Origin: Austwickia sp. | GTDB lineage: Bacteria > Actinomycetota > Actinomycetes > Actinomycetales > Dermatophilaceae | Assembly (NCBI GenBank): GCA_016711265.1 | Contig: JADJTI010000006.1 | Coordinates: 930,001 to 994,000 of the forward strand | Length of the DNA stretch: 64,000 bases | Reading direction: 5' to 3' | Part shown: positions 43,516 through 51,419 of the stretch, in pieces | Position numbering within the stretch: the first letter of the stretch is position 1 | How the letters are laid out: each line of letters starts with the position of its first letter | Made by a program: the position numbers and the translations under genes | The notes under the pieces: model-generated | What the model was told of the DNA's origin: nothing | Databases searched by the model: none | The model's input: the letters and a program-made list of their open reading frames with translations, nothing else

Positions 43516-43734
43516 GGGCGCCGCTATCGACGCAGCCGCGCCCTGCGCGGCATGCCCCGTCGTAAGTGATTGTTCTGTAAACAAGCCTGGTCGCAGACCT
43601 AAAGAACTTAGCGGTCGCTGTTGATTCGCAGCAGTTCTGCCGAATATTTCCACTAAGCGCTCAGTTCTGCATAGAATCATGTCGTCCCCTGGCGTGGTTA
43701 ACGTCAATCTCTTGGAAGGGTCTGGAGCACCTAC
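43516..43734 (+). promoter_or_regulatory. AT-richer leader and candidate promoter of lsr2
   Basis: The 219 bp in front of lsr2 are clearly richer in A+T than the surroundings, fitting an autoregulated gene whose product prefers AT-rich DNA. A candidate promoter is TTCCAC (43648-43653) and TAGAAT (43672-43677) with an 18-base spacer. An SD (ggaaggg) lies near 43715. Confidence 0.45.
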
Positions 43735-44064
43735 ATGGCTCAACGAGTGCAAGTTCTGCTCGTCGACGATCTCGATGGCGGCGAGGCAGCTGAGACTGTC
43801 TCCTTCGCGCTCGACGGCGTGAGTTACGAAATCGACCTGTCGGAGGCGAACGCCGAGAAGTTGCGCGGCGCCCTCACGAAATGGGTAGGCCACGCTCGTC
43901 GTTCGGGTGGCCGCAAGGTGACCGGACGGCGTACCAGCAGTACGGCGGGACGCCGGGACCTGAATGCTATTCGCGAATGGGGTCGGGCCAACGGATTCAC
44001 CGTGAGTGATCGCGGTCGGGTCTCGGGTGAGCTTCAGGCCGCCTACGACCGCGCCAACGGCTGA
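43735..44064 (+). CDS. lsr2: Nucleoid-associated protein Lsr2
   Basis: A 109-residue xenogeneic silencer. The N-terminal dimerisation half (VQVLLVDDLDGGEAAETVSFALDG as beta strands; EIDLSEANAEKLRGAL) is followed by a Gly/Arg-rich linker and a DNA-binding domain ending NAIREWGRANGFTVSDRGRVSGELQAAYDRA; RGR is the AT-hook-like minor-groove motif. It silences AT-rich or foreign DNA. In many actinobacteria lsr2 is directly beside clpC; here they are 17 kb apart. Confidence 0.96.
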   Translation: MAQRVQVLLVDDLDGGEAAETVSFALDGVSYEIDLSEANAEKLRGALTKWVGHARRSGGRKVTGRRTSSTAGRRDLNAIREWGRANGFTVSDRGRVSGELQAAYDRANG

Positions 44065-44114
44065 CGGGCACAGATCGCGCGCCCTCACGAGGTCGCGATG
44101 CGGATCGACGCTCT

Positions 44115-44144
44115 AGGGGCGTCTCGGGACACCGAGGCGCCCCT
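44115..44144 (+). terminator. Terminator after lsr2
   Basis: AGGGGCGTCTCGG (44115-44127) pairs with CCGAGGCGCCCCT (44132-44144), 13 bp with one U-G pair and a four-base loop, 50 bases after the lsr2 stop. Confidence 0.75.
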
Positions 44145-44164
44145 GGTCGTGCTAGCAAGTGTTC

Positions 44165-44863
44165 ATGAGTTCATCAGCCGTGGATCTGGAATCGGTGACC
44201 GACCTCATCACCGCGCGGCTGGGGTACCTGGAGGTGCTGGTCGCCCGGTGGGGTTCCCGACTGCCGTGGTCCTGCGAGGACGTGCTGGCCGCCCAGGATC
44301 GCGGTGAGGACCCGACCGGTCCGTGGCGGGACCAGGTCAGGGCCAGTCAGGGAGCCATGTACGGCGTCCGCGCACCGGCGCAGGTCGGCGCCGCCTTCGT
44401 CCTGCAGTGGTATCTGGGCGTCGTGGCCAACCCGCTGGCCTGGGCCGCGGTGATCGGCCCCTACGTGCTGGACGCCGCACCCGAGGGCATCACCTTCGAC
44501 CTGGCTGCCGATTCGTGGTTCCCCTGCGCGGTGTCGGTGAGCCCGTCGGGAGCGCTCGTGGAGGAGGACGCCGTACGCCGACGGGAGCAGGCCCACGCCC
44601 GCTACCTGGACCACGCCCGCCGGTTCGTGGACGGCTACCGACCCGGGGTCAAGGTGGGGTCCCGCCAGCGCAACGGGATGATCGTGGACGCCTGGCAGAT
44701 GGCCCTGGAAGCGGCGTCGGCGGCCTTCGATGCCGAGCCCGTGCCGCCGCAGATGCGGCAGGCCTGCTGTTTCATCTACGCCCTTCCGGGCGCCCAGGCC
44801 TGCGCGCGCTGCCCCCGGCGGGTAGTCCGGGCCAGCGCGGAATCGGCCGCTTCGGTCAGCTGA
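44165..44863 (+). CDS. FhuF-like (2Fe-2S) ferric-siderophore reductase-type protein
   Basis: A 232-residue protein ending with the FhuF cysteine pattern CC-x10-C-x2-C (CCFIYALPGAQACARC). Upstream parts (GAAFVLQWYLGVVANPLAWAAV, ITFDLAADSWFPCAV) fit the family. FhuF proteins release iron from siderophores by reduction. The start is uncertain: ATG 44165 or GTG 44159, neither with a good SD. No siderophore genes are nearby. The 3' end overlaps the convergent ligD-polymerase gene by 8 bp. Confidence 0.75.
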   Translation: MSSSAVDLESVTDLITARLGYLEVLVARWGSRLPWSCEDVLAAQDRGEDPTGPWRDQVRASQGAMYGVRAPAQVGAAFVLQWYLGVVANPLAWAAVIGPYVLDAAPEGITFDLAADSWFPCAVSVSPSGALVEEDAVRRREQAHARYLDHARRFVDGYRPGVKVGSRQRNGMIVDAWQMALEAASAAFDAEPVPPQMRQACCFIYALPGAQACARCPRRVVRASAESAASVS

Positions 44864-45788
44864 CGTCGCACGCCAGCACCGACATCGGGTCCCCGGCGGA
44901 CAGGCGGTCGGTCACCTCGGCAGGACCCAGCTGGGTCAGCGATGCCAGGCCGTCGGCCGCCGCCTCGATCTCCGCCCACCGGCGAGGTGCGGCCACCAGC
45001 GGGTGGCTCCCCTTGCCGCGCAGCGAATAGGGACAGATAGTCGTCTTGGCCGCGGTGTTCTGACTCCAGTCCAGCAGCACCCGCCCGCGTCGCGCGGACT
45101 TCGTCATGGTGGACACCACCAGATCGGGGTGGGCGATGGCCAGCGCCTCGGCCAGGGCGCGGGCCGCCTCCCGGACCGTGCCGGCGTCCTGCGTGCCCGG
45201 CAGGGCGGCGTACACCTGCATTCCTTTGCTGCCGCTGGTGACCGGGACCGTGGCGGCGACCCCCGCGTCGTCCAGGAGTGCTCGGGCCAGCACGGCGACC
45301 CGGGCGCATTCGCCGAGCCCGGCCCCGGGGCCCGGGTCCAGATCGATCACCATCCGGTCCGGCGGCAGGGGCTGACCGGCATCGTCCACCCGCCACTGCG
45401 GGACGTGCAGCTCCAGGGCCCCCAGGTTCGCCAGCCACACCAGCGCCGCACGATTCTCGACCAGCGGGAAGGTGATGGTCTCTCGATCTTTGGTCGAGCC
45501 CGGCACCGGCAGCGTGACGCGGTGCAGCCATGTCGGTGCGCCGGCGGGGAGGTTCTTCTCGAAGAAGGAGCTGTCCCCGGTGCCGTGCGGCCAGCGCACC
45601 CGGGTTACTGGCCGCCCGGCGAGTTGGGGGAGCAGGACCGGAGCAACTGCGAGGTAGTACTGCATGACTTCGGCCTTGGTTGTGCCGTCGCCTGGATACA
45701 ACGGTTTGTCCAGGTTGCTCACCGTGAGGGTGTGTCCGTCCATGCTCACCGTCGACCGCGTCGGGTCCGGCCCGCGACCGGGACTCAC
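44856..45788 (-). CDS. ligD: LigD polymerase-domain protein (archaeo-eukaryotic primase type)
   Basis: A 310-residue stand-alone LigD polymerase: LTVSNLDKPLYPGDGTTKAEVMQYY, FEKNLPAGAP, PDRMVIDLDPGPGAG with the metal-binding Asp pair, VTSGSKGMQVYAAL and LDWSQNTAAKTTICPYSLR. It fills ends during non-homologous end joining. GTG 45788 overlaps the ligase stop (GTGA), so polymerase and ligase, fused in many bacteria, are separate but coupled here. No LigD phosphoesterase domain is visible in the window. Confidence 0.9.
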   Translation of the reverse strand: MSPGRGPDPTRSTVSMDGHTLTVSNLDKPLYPGDGTTKAEVMQYYLAVAPVLLPQLAGRPVTRVRWPHGTGDSSFFEKNLPAGAPTWLHRVTLPVPGSTKDRETITFPLVENRAALVWLANLGALELHVPQWRVDDAGQPLPPDRMVIDLDPGPGAGLGECARVAVLARALLDDAGVAATVPVTSGSKGMQVYAALPGTQDAGTVREAARALAEALAIAHPDLVVSTMTKSARRGRVLLDWSQNTAAKTTICPYSLRGKGSHPLVAAPRRWAEIEAAADGLASLTQLGPAEVTDRLSAGDPMSVLACDVS

Positions 45789-46762
45789 GGGGCCTCCTCG
45801 TCGTTGGTGTCGTGCTGGGTGTCGTTGGCGGTGAGCTCAGCCGGGGTCAGGTCGATCCGCAGACCTCGGTACGACGGCTGGCGCAGACGGCCTTGCCCGG
45901 CCAGCCCCAACGACGCCACGTCGATGACGGTCTCGGGGCGGGTCCAGGTCACCCCTGAGCGTTCAGCGGCGGGCAGGTCGGGCCCGAAGGGGCAGTCGGT
46001 GGTCTCCAAGGGACGCAGGACGTCGAGAATTTGGCTGCCGGCCCGGCCCGCGAGCCCGCTGCCCACGCGGCCCAAATAGGTCAACCCCCCGGACGTGGGC
46101 GCCCCCACGAGCACGGAACCGAGCACTCCGGCCCGGTCGGTTTCGGGGCGCCATCCGCCGACGACCACTGAGCGCACCGCCCGGTGCGGCACCTTGAGCC
46201 ACGTGGCGCTCCGGCGCCCCGGGGTGTACGGCGCGTCGGTCCGCTTGCTCACCACGCCCTCCAGCCCGGCGCGCAGGGTGGCCTCGGCGAGCACCTCGCC
46301 GTCGGGGTACGTCGGCGGCACCTGCCAGCGCGGATCGTCCAGCTCGAGGTGCTCCAGGAGGGCCCGCCGCTGGGACCACGGCTGGGGGGTGAGGTCGGCG
46401 TCGTACAGCCGGAGCAGGTCGAAGATGAGGTACGTGACGGGGCGGACGCTGGCCGCGGCGGCGGCCGGACCCCCGGCGAGGTGAATCCGTTCGCTCAGCG
46501 CCGCGAACGACGGGGTACCGCCGTCCAGGATCACCACCTCACCGTCCAGCAGCATGTCGTCGTACAGGGTGGCCAAGCCTGCCAGTTCCGGAAAGCGGTC
46601 CGTGGCTTCGGCGCCGCTGCGGGCGGTCAGCCGCAACTGGCCCTGGTTGACGTCGGCGAGGATGCGCATGCCGTCCCACTTGACCTCGTGCGCCCACTCC
46701 GATCCGCGAGGGACCCGGGACGCGGGGGTGGCCAGCATCGGACGCATACGGCATCTTTGCAT
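45785..46762 (-). CDS. ATP-dependent DNA ligase, LigD-type
   Basis: A 325-residue ATP-dependent ligase with motif I HEVKWDGMR (nucleotidyl-accepting Lys), DGEVVILDGG, LIFDLL, EGVVSKR and TWLKVPHR, followed by an OB-fold domain (LGSVLVGA, LTYLGRVGSG). It seals breaks with Ku. ATG 46762 or ATG 46747 (five codons later) may be used; neither has a strong SD. It is divergent from ku across 156 bp. Confidence 0.9.
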   Translation of the reverse strand: MQRCRMRPMLATPASRVPRGSEWAHEVKWDGMRILADVNQGQLRLTARSGAEATDRFPELAGLATLYDDMLLDGEVVILDGGTPSFAALSERIHLAGGPAAAAASVRPVTYLIFDLLRLYDADLTPQPWSQRRALLEHLELDDPRWQVPPTYPDGEVLAEATLRAGLEGVVSKRTDAPYTPGRRSATWLKVPHRAVRSVVVGGWRPETDRAGVLGSVLVGAPTSGGLTYLGRVGSGLAGRAGSQILDVLRPLETTDCPFGPDLPAAERSGVTWTRPETVIDVASLGLAGQGRLRQPSYRGLRIDLTPAELTANDTQHDTNDEEAP

Positions 46763-46918
46763 CGCTGCGGTGAGCTCTCCCCGCGCCAACCGCGCTGGTG
46801 CGACTCGCTCGCACCCTGCTCGCGGGTGCACCATGCTGGGAGGGCGCCCGAGGTCGGCGCGCTGCCCGCGTCGAGGCCGAGGACGGCAGGGCGGACCTGG
46901 ACAGGAAGTGGGAACGCC

Positions 46919-47848
46919 ATGCGGGCGATGTGGAAAGGAGCGGTGTCCTTCGGGTTGGTGACCATCCCGGTCCGGCTGTACACCGCCACAGAGAGTCACG
47001 ACATCCAGTTCCATCAGGTCCGGGCCAGCGATGGCTCGCGCATCAAGTACAAGCGGGTCGCCGAGGCGGACGGTCAGGAGGTCGCGTACGCCGAGATCGC
47101 CAAGGGGTACACCGCGCCGGATGGCCGAACGGTGATCCTGAGCGATGAGGACCTGGCGTCGCTGCCCAGCAAGAGCAGCAAAGAGATCTCGGTGGAGAAG
47201 TTCGTCCCGGCGCCCCAGATCGACCCGATCCTGCTGGACAAGACCTACTACCTGGAGCCGGACAAGGCCGCCGTCAAGCCGTATGCGCTGCTCCGCGAGG
47301 CGCTGCGCAGCTCCGACCGGATGGCCGTGGTGACGATCGCCGTACGGTCCCGGATGACGATGGCGGTGCTGCGGGTCCGCGACGAGGTGATCGTCCTGCA
47401 GACCTTGTTGTGGCCCGATGAGATCCGGACGGCGGACTTCGACGTACTGGACGGCGTACTCGAGCCCTCGGCGGCCGAGGTCGCCATGGCGGACCTGCTG
47501 ATCAACTCGATGGCGGCGGACTTCGAGCCCAACGATTACGCGGACGACTACCAGGAAGCCGTCGAGGCGCTGGTGGAACGCAAGCTCGCGGGCGGGGAGT
47601 CGACGGTGGCGCCGCAGGTGGACACCGCCGATGCAGGCCAGGTGGTGGACCTGTTGGCCGCCCTGCAGAAGTCCGTCGATCGGGCGAAGGCGGCCAGGGC
47701 GCAGGCCGGGGGAGGCGATGCGACCTCGGCGGAGGCGGCCTCAGCGGACTCGAACTCGGACGCGGACTCGGTTGGCGCGGCCGCCGAGGAGCCCGCGACC
47801 AAGCCCAAGACGGCCAGGAAGCGGTCCGCGGCCAAGAAGGCCGGCTGA
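46919..47848 (+). CDS. ku: Non-homologous end-joining protein Ku
   Basis: A 309-residue bacterial Ku: MRAMWKGAVSFGLVTIPVRLY, FHQVRASDGSRIKYKRV, GYTAPDGRTVILSDEDL and PILLDKTYYLEPDKAAVKPYALLREAL are signature segments. After the core (about residue 235) comes an acidic Ala/Ser/Asp-rich linker and a Lys-rich tail (KPKTARKRSAAKKAG), the extended type able to bind DNA and slide. ATG 46919 has an SD (aggaagtggg). Confidence 0.95.
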   Translation: MRAMWKGAVSFGLVTIPVRLYTATESHDIQFHQVRASDGSRIKYKRVAEADGQEVAYAEIAKGYTAPDGRTVILSDEDLASLPSKSSKEISVEKFVPAPQIDPILLDKTYYLEPDKAAVKPYALLREALRSSDRMAVVTIAVRSRMTMAVLRVRDEVIVLQTLLWPDEIRTADFDVLDGVLEPSAAEVAMADLLINSMAADFEPNDYADDYQEAVEALVERKLAGGESTVAPQVDTADAGQVVDLLAALQKSVDRAKAARAQAGGGDATSAEAASADSNSDADSVGAAAEEPATKPKTARKRSAAKKAG

Positions 47849-47853
47849 GCGCC

Positions 47854-48747
47854 ATGCCCGAGGGGCACACCATCCATGCGCTGGCGGACCGTCTGCAACG
47901 CCGGTTCGGGGGGCCGCCGGTGACGGTGACCAGCCCGCAGGGGCGGTTCGCCGAGGCCGCGGCTCTGGTCGACGGGCATGAACTCCTCGCTGCCACCAGC
48001 GCCGGGAAGCACCTGTTCCTGGAGTTCGGGCGGGACGGCGAAGGAGTCGACCGGTTCGTCCACGTCCACCTCGGGCTGATCGGGTCGTTCGTGGTGCAGC
48101 CTCAGTCCTCGCTAGCCATGGACGCCGATGGCGGCCTGGCCGTGGTGGGTGCGGTGCGGCTGCGGCTGGCGGCCGATGGGTACGTCGCGGACCTGCGCGG
48201 ACCGAATCTGTGTCAGTTGATCGACGGCGAGGAGGTCGGTCGAGTGGTCGCGGGACTCGGCCCGGACCCGCTGCGACACGATGCCGACCCGGATCGGGCG
48301 TGGCGCAAGATCTCGCGGAGCTCCCGCAGCATCGCCGAACTGCTGATGGACCAGTCGGTGCTGGCCGGCGTCGGCAACGTGTACCGCTGCGAGGTGCTGT
48401 TTCGGCACCGCCTGGCCCCGCTGACCCCCGGGAGCCGGGTGCGTCCCGCGAGTTGGCGCACCATCTGGGCGGACCTGGTGGAGCTGCTGCCGCTGGGCGT
48501 GGCGTTCGGCCAGATCCTGACCATGCCGGACCAGGTGGAGGAGGCCCACCGGTTGGTCGGCACACCCGAGCAGATCGCCCACATGGAGGGCTTGAATGGC
48601 GAGCGGCTCGGCACCTGGTTCCCGCGGGAGTTCTTCGTCTACCAGCGCACCGATCAGCCCTGCCGGGTGTGCGGATCCAGGATCCGCACACAGGTCGTGG
48701 CCGGCAGGAACCTGTTCTGGTGCGCCCGCTGCCAGCGACGTCGCTGA
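47854..48747 (+). CDS. nei: Fpg/Nei-family DNA glycosylase/AP lyase
   Basis: A 297-residue enzyme beginning MPEGHTIHALADRL, where Pro2 and Glu3 are catalytic. The helix-two-turn-helix (LMDQSVLAGVGNVYRCEVLF) and the C-terminal zinc finger (CRVCGS ... CARC) are intact. It removes oxidised bases, probably pyrimidines (Nei type). It follows ku by 5 bp, giving a small DNA-repair operon. Confidence 0.92.
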   Translation: MPEGHTIHALADRLQRRFGGPPVTVTSPQGRFAEAAALVDGHELLAATSAGKHLFLEFGRDGEGVDRFVHVHLGLIGSFVVQPQSSLAMDADGGLAVVGAVRLRLAADGYVADLRGPNLCQLIDGEEVGRVVAGLGPDPLRHDADPDRAWRKISRSSRSIAELLMDQSVLAGVGNVYRCEVLFRHRLAPLTPGSRVRPASWRTIWADLVELLPLGVAFGQILTMPDQVEEAHRLVGTPEQIAHMEGLNGERLGTWFPREFFVYQRTDQPCRVCGSRIRTQVVAGRNLFWCARCQRRR

Positions 48748-48857
48748 CCCAAGCCCGCGGAACACGCCACCGGGGGCGATCCCAGGTCAGTAGCATCGTG
48801 CCCACGGTGCCGCCCGTGGGGGCGGACGTCCCAGCCGAACGCTCCGAGAGGACAGCC

Positions 48858-50174
48858 ATGTCGATCGACGACACCCTGACCAAGGCCATCCTGCCCGAGT
48901 CGGAGCTGCCCACCGCCTGGTACAACATCGCTGCCGACCTGCCCGAGCCGATGCCGCCACACCTGCACCCCGGGACCAAGGAACCGATCACCGTCGAGGA
49001 TCTGACGGCGATCTTCCCGCCCGCGCTGGCCGAGCAGGAGTTGAGCACGCAGCGCTACATCGACATCCCCGACGAGGTGCGCGCGATCTACGCGATCTGG
49101 CGGCCGACTCCGCTGATCCGGGCTCGTCGCCTGGAGCGGGAGCTGGGGACCTCGGCCCGGATCTACTACAAGTACGAGGGCGTCTCCCCGATCGGCAGCC
49201 ACAAGGCCAACTCCTCGGTCGCCCAGGCGTACTTCAACCATGAGGCGGGCGTGAAGCGGTTGACCACCGAGACCGGCGCCGGGCAGTGGGGCAGCGCACT
49301 GGCCTTCGCCTGCGCGGCGTTCGGGATGAGCTGCGAGGTCTGGCAGGTGCGGGCGTCGTACGACTCCAAGCCCTACCGCCGGATGTTGATGGAGACGTTC
49401 GGCGCCACGGTGCACGCCTCGCCCTCGGAGTTGACGCAGGCTGGCAAGGCGATGCGCGAGCAGTTCCCCGACACCACCGGCAGCCTGGGGATGGCCGTGA
49501 GCGAGGCCATCGAGGCCGCCGTCACCGACCCCGCGAACGCCCGCTACTCCCTGGGCAGCGTGCTCAACCACGTGGTGCTGCACCAGAGCGTGATCGGTGA
49601 GGAGACGCTCAAGCAGTTGGCGATGTTCGGCGAGGACCAGGCTGACCTGGTGTTTGGCTGCGCCGGCGGCGGTTCCAACGTCGCGGGCCTGTCGTTCCCG
49701 ATGCTGCGGGAAAACCTGGCCGGCCGGACCACGACGACGATCTACGCGGTCGAGCCGAGCGCCTGCCCCTCCATCACTCAGGGCCGCTACGAGTATGACC
49801 ACGGCGACGTCGCGGGGATGACCCCGCTGATGAAGATGTACACCCTGGGGCAGGAGTTCGTGCCCCCGCCGGTGCACGCCGGGGGTCTGCGCTATCACGG
49901 GATGTCGCCGATGCTGTCGCACACCGTGAACCTCGGCCTGGTCAAGGGGCTGGCGGTCGAGCAGACCCAGGCGTTCGAGGCGGGCGTGCTGTTCGCCCGC
50001 GCGGAGGGTCTGGTGCCGGCGCCGGAGTCCTCGCACGCGGTGGCCGCCGCGGTGGCCGAGGCCCGCACGCGGACCAGCGAGGCCGACGCGTGCTCCATCG
50101 TGATCGGGATGTCCGGGCACGGGCAGCTCGACCTTCCGGCGTACCAGGAGTACCTGTCCGGGGCGATGGTCTGA
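48858..50174 (+). CDS. TrpB2-type tryptophan synthase beta-like PLP enzyme
   Basis: A 438-residue PLP enzyme of the long TrpB2 (TrpB-like) class. The PLP lysine lies in GSHKANSSVAQAY, substrate binding in TTETGAGQWGSAL, and phosphate binding in GCAGGGSNVAG. TrpB2 lacks the contacts to TrpA and probably salvages indole or serine. No trp genes are nearby. ATG 48858 follows gagaggac. Confidence 0.9.
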   Translation: MSIDDTLTKAILPESELPTAWYNIAADLPEPMPPHLHPGTKEPITVEDLTAIFPPALAEQELSTQRYIDIPDEVRAIYAIWRPTPLIRARRLERELGTSARIYYKYEGVSPIGSHKANSSVAQAYFNHEAGVKRLTTETGAGQWGSALAFACAAFGMSCEVWQVRASYDSKPYRRMLMETFGATVHASPSELTQAGKAMREQFPDTTGSLGMAVSEAIEAAVTDPANARYSLGSVLNHVVLHQSVIGEETLKQLAMFGEDQADLVFGCAGGGSNVAGLSFPMLRENLAGRTTTTIYAVEPSACPSITQGRYEYDHGDVAGMTPLMKMYTLGQEFVPPPVHAGGLRYHGMSPMLSHTVNLGLVKGLAVEQTQAFEAGVLFARAEGLVPAPESSHAVAAAVAEARTRTSEADACSIVIGMSGHGQLDLPAYQEYLSGAMV

Positions 50175-50194
50175 GCTGGTGCCGGTTCGGGTCC

Positions 50195-51049
50195 GTGGAG
50201 GTCCTGCTGCTGGGCACCGGGTCGGCCGACGGATGGCCGAACGCCTTCTGCCGATGTGACAGCTGTACGACGCAACGGGCGGCGGGGATTCTCCGCCGCC
50301 CGACGTCTGCGCTGATTGACGGGCGGATTCTGCTCGACCTCGGCCCGCACGTGGGGCACGCGGCCCAGGTCTCAGGTCGAGATCTGGCCGGGCTGGATGC
50401 CGTGTTCGTCACGCACGCGCACAACGATCACTGCGACCCGGCGCACCTGTTCTACCGCCAGTGGGTGTCGGCTGAGCCTCTGCCCGTCTACGGTCCCTCG
50501 GCGGTCGTCCAGGCGATCCGACCGTGGCTGGATCCTGCTGGCAGCGCGGTTTCCCTGCACGCGGTGACCGTCGGGGACGTGGTGGCGGTGGCTGGGTACG
50601 TCGTGCGCGTGCTGCCCGCGGACCACCACGCCTTCGGTGAGGCGGTGCTGTACGACGTCACCACGCCCCGTGGCGGGCGGTTGCTGTATGCCACGGACAC
50701 CGGCCCGTGGACGCCGCGGTGCCTGGACCTGATGCGGCAGGCGCGGGTGGCGACCGGTCGGGCGTACGACGTGGTGCTGCTCGAGGAGACCTTTGGGCTG
50801 CGGGAGCGGGAGCCAGGCCACCACGACCTGGCTTCGTTCGCCGCGGCCCTGGAGGATCTGCGACGCGAAGGCCTGATCGACGCGGAGACCGGCGTGGTCG
50901 CCGTACACCTGAGTCACCACAACCCGCCGGAGGGGGAGCTGACGGCCCGGCTTGACGATCTGGGCGCCCGTCCCGGCCAGGATCTGGAGGTTCGCATGGT
51001 GTCGCAACTTTCGCGTGAGCCCACGTCGTCGCGGCGGCTCCGAAATTGA
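50195..51049 (+). CDS. Metallo-beta-lactamase-fold hydrolase (PhnP-like)
   Basis: A 284-residue MBL-fold protein: LLLGTGSADGWPNAFCRCDSC at the start, metal motif THAHNDHCD, then DHHAFGEAVLY, YATDTGPW, LLEETFG and VAVHLSHHN. The cysteine pair CRCDSC near the start recalls the PhnP zinc-binding group, so it may be a phosphodiesterase; substrate unknown. GTG 50195 is the most likely start though the SD is weak. The last roughly 40 residues are non-conserved. Confidence 0.82.
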   Translation: MEVLLLGTGSADGWPNAFCRCDSCTTQRAAGILRRPTSALIDGRILLDLGPHVGHAAQVSGRDLAGLDAVFVTHAHNDHCDPAHLFYRQWVSAEPLPVYGPSAVVQAIRPWLDPAGSAVSLHAVTVGDVVAVAGYVVRVLPADHHAFGEAVLYDVTTPRGGRLLYATDTGPWTPRCLDLMRQARVATGRAYDVVLLEETFGLREREPGHHDLASFAAALEDLRREGLIDAETGVVAVHLSHHNPPEGELTARLDDLGARPGQDLEVRMVSQLSREPTSSRRLRN

Positions 51050-51419
51050 CTCAGCCTCGCCGAACCGGCTCTGTGCCTCTCGTGGCTCCGCGCCGACATC
51101 CCAGGCTGTGGCGCCGGCGCTCAGGGTAGTCCGCTGGTTGCTATAGCCGCCGGTGGGCGCAGCGAGTTGTGGGGTCGATTTCGTGATGAGCGGCCCACCG
51201 GGCATGTTCACGCAAACCCCGCCATGTCACCACGCTGATCGATCCGCACGGGTCTGAGCTCCGCATCATCCGCCGCATCGCCTCGCACAGCTCAAGCGAG
51301 TAGGCCGCGCCGCCGCCTAACTCTGTCGGGCCACAGCTACGGAATTTAGGTGATTTCTGATAAGGGGGATTATCATTACATTCACCCGGAAGTGACGTGG
51401 GGGACGTAACCTCAGCTCT
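51050..51419. promoter_or_regulatory. Boundary region upstream of the restriction-modification/DarTG island
   Basis: 370 bp without a supported gene. It is GC-rich to about 51320 and then AT-richer. A 5-bp inverted repeat GATAA-GGGGGA-TTATC (51359-51374), about 45 bases before the first island gene, could be an operator for its HTH domain. The reverse strand has open reading across 51141-51310 that may be a remnant, but no family is recognisable. I saw no tRNA, integrase or attachment repeat. Confidence 0.45.
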
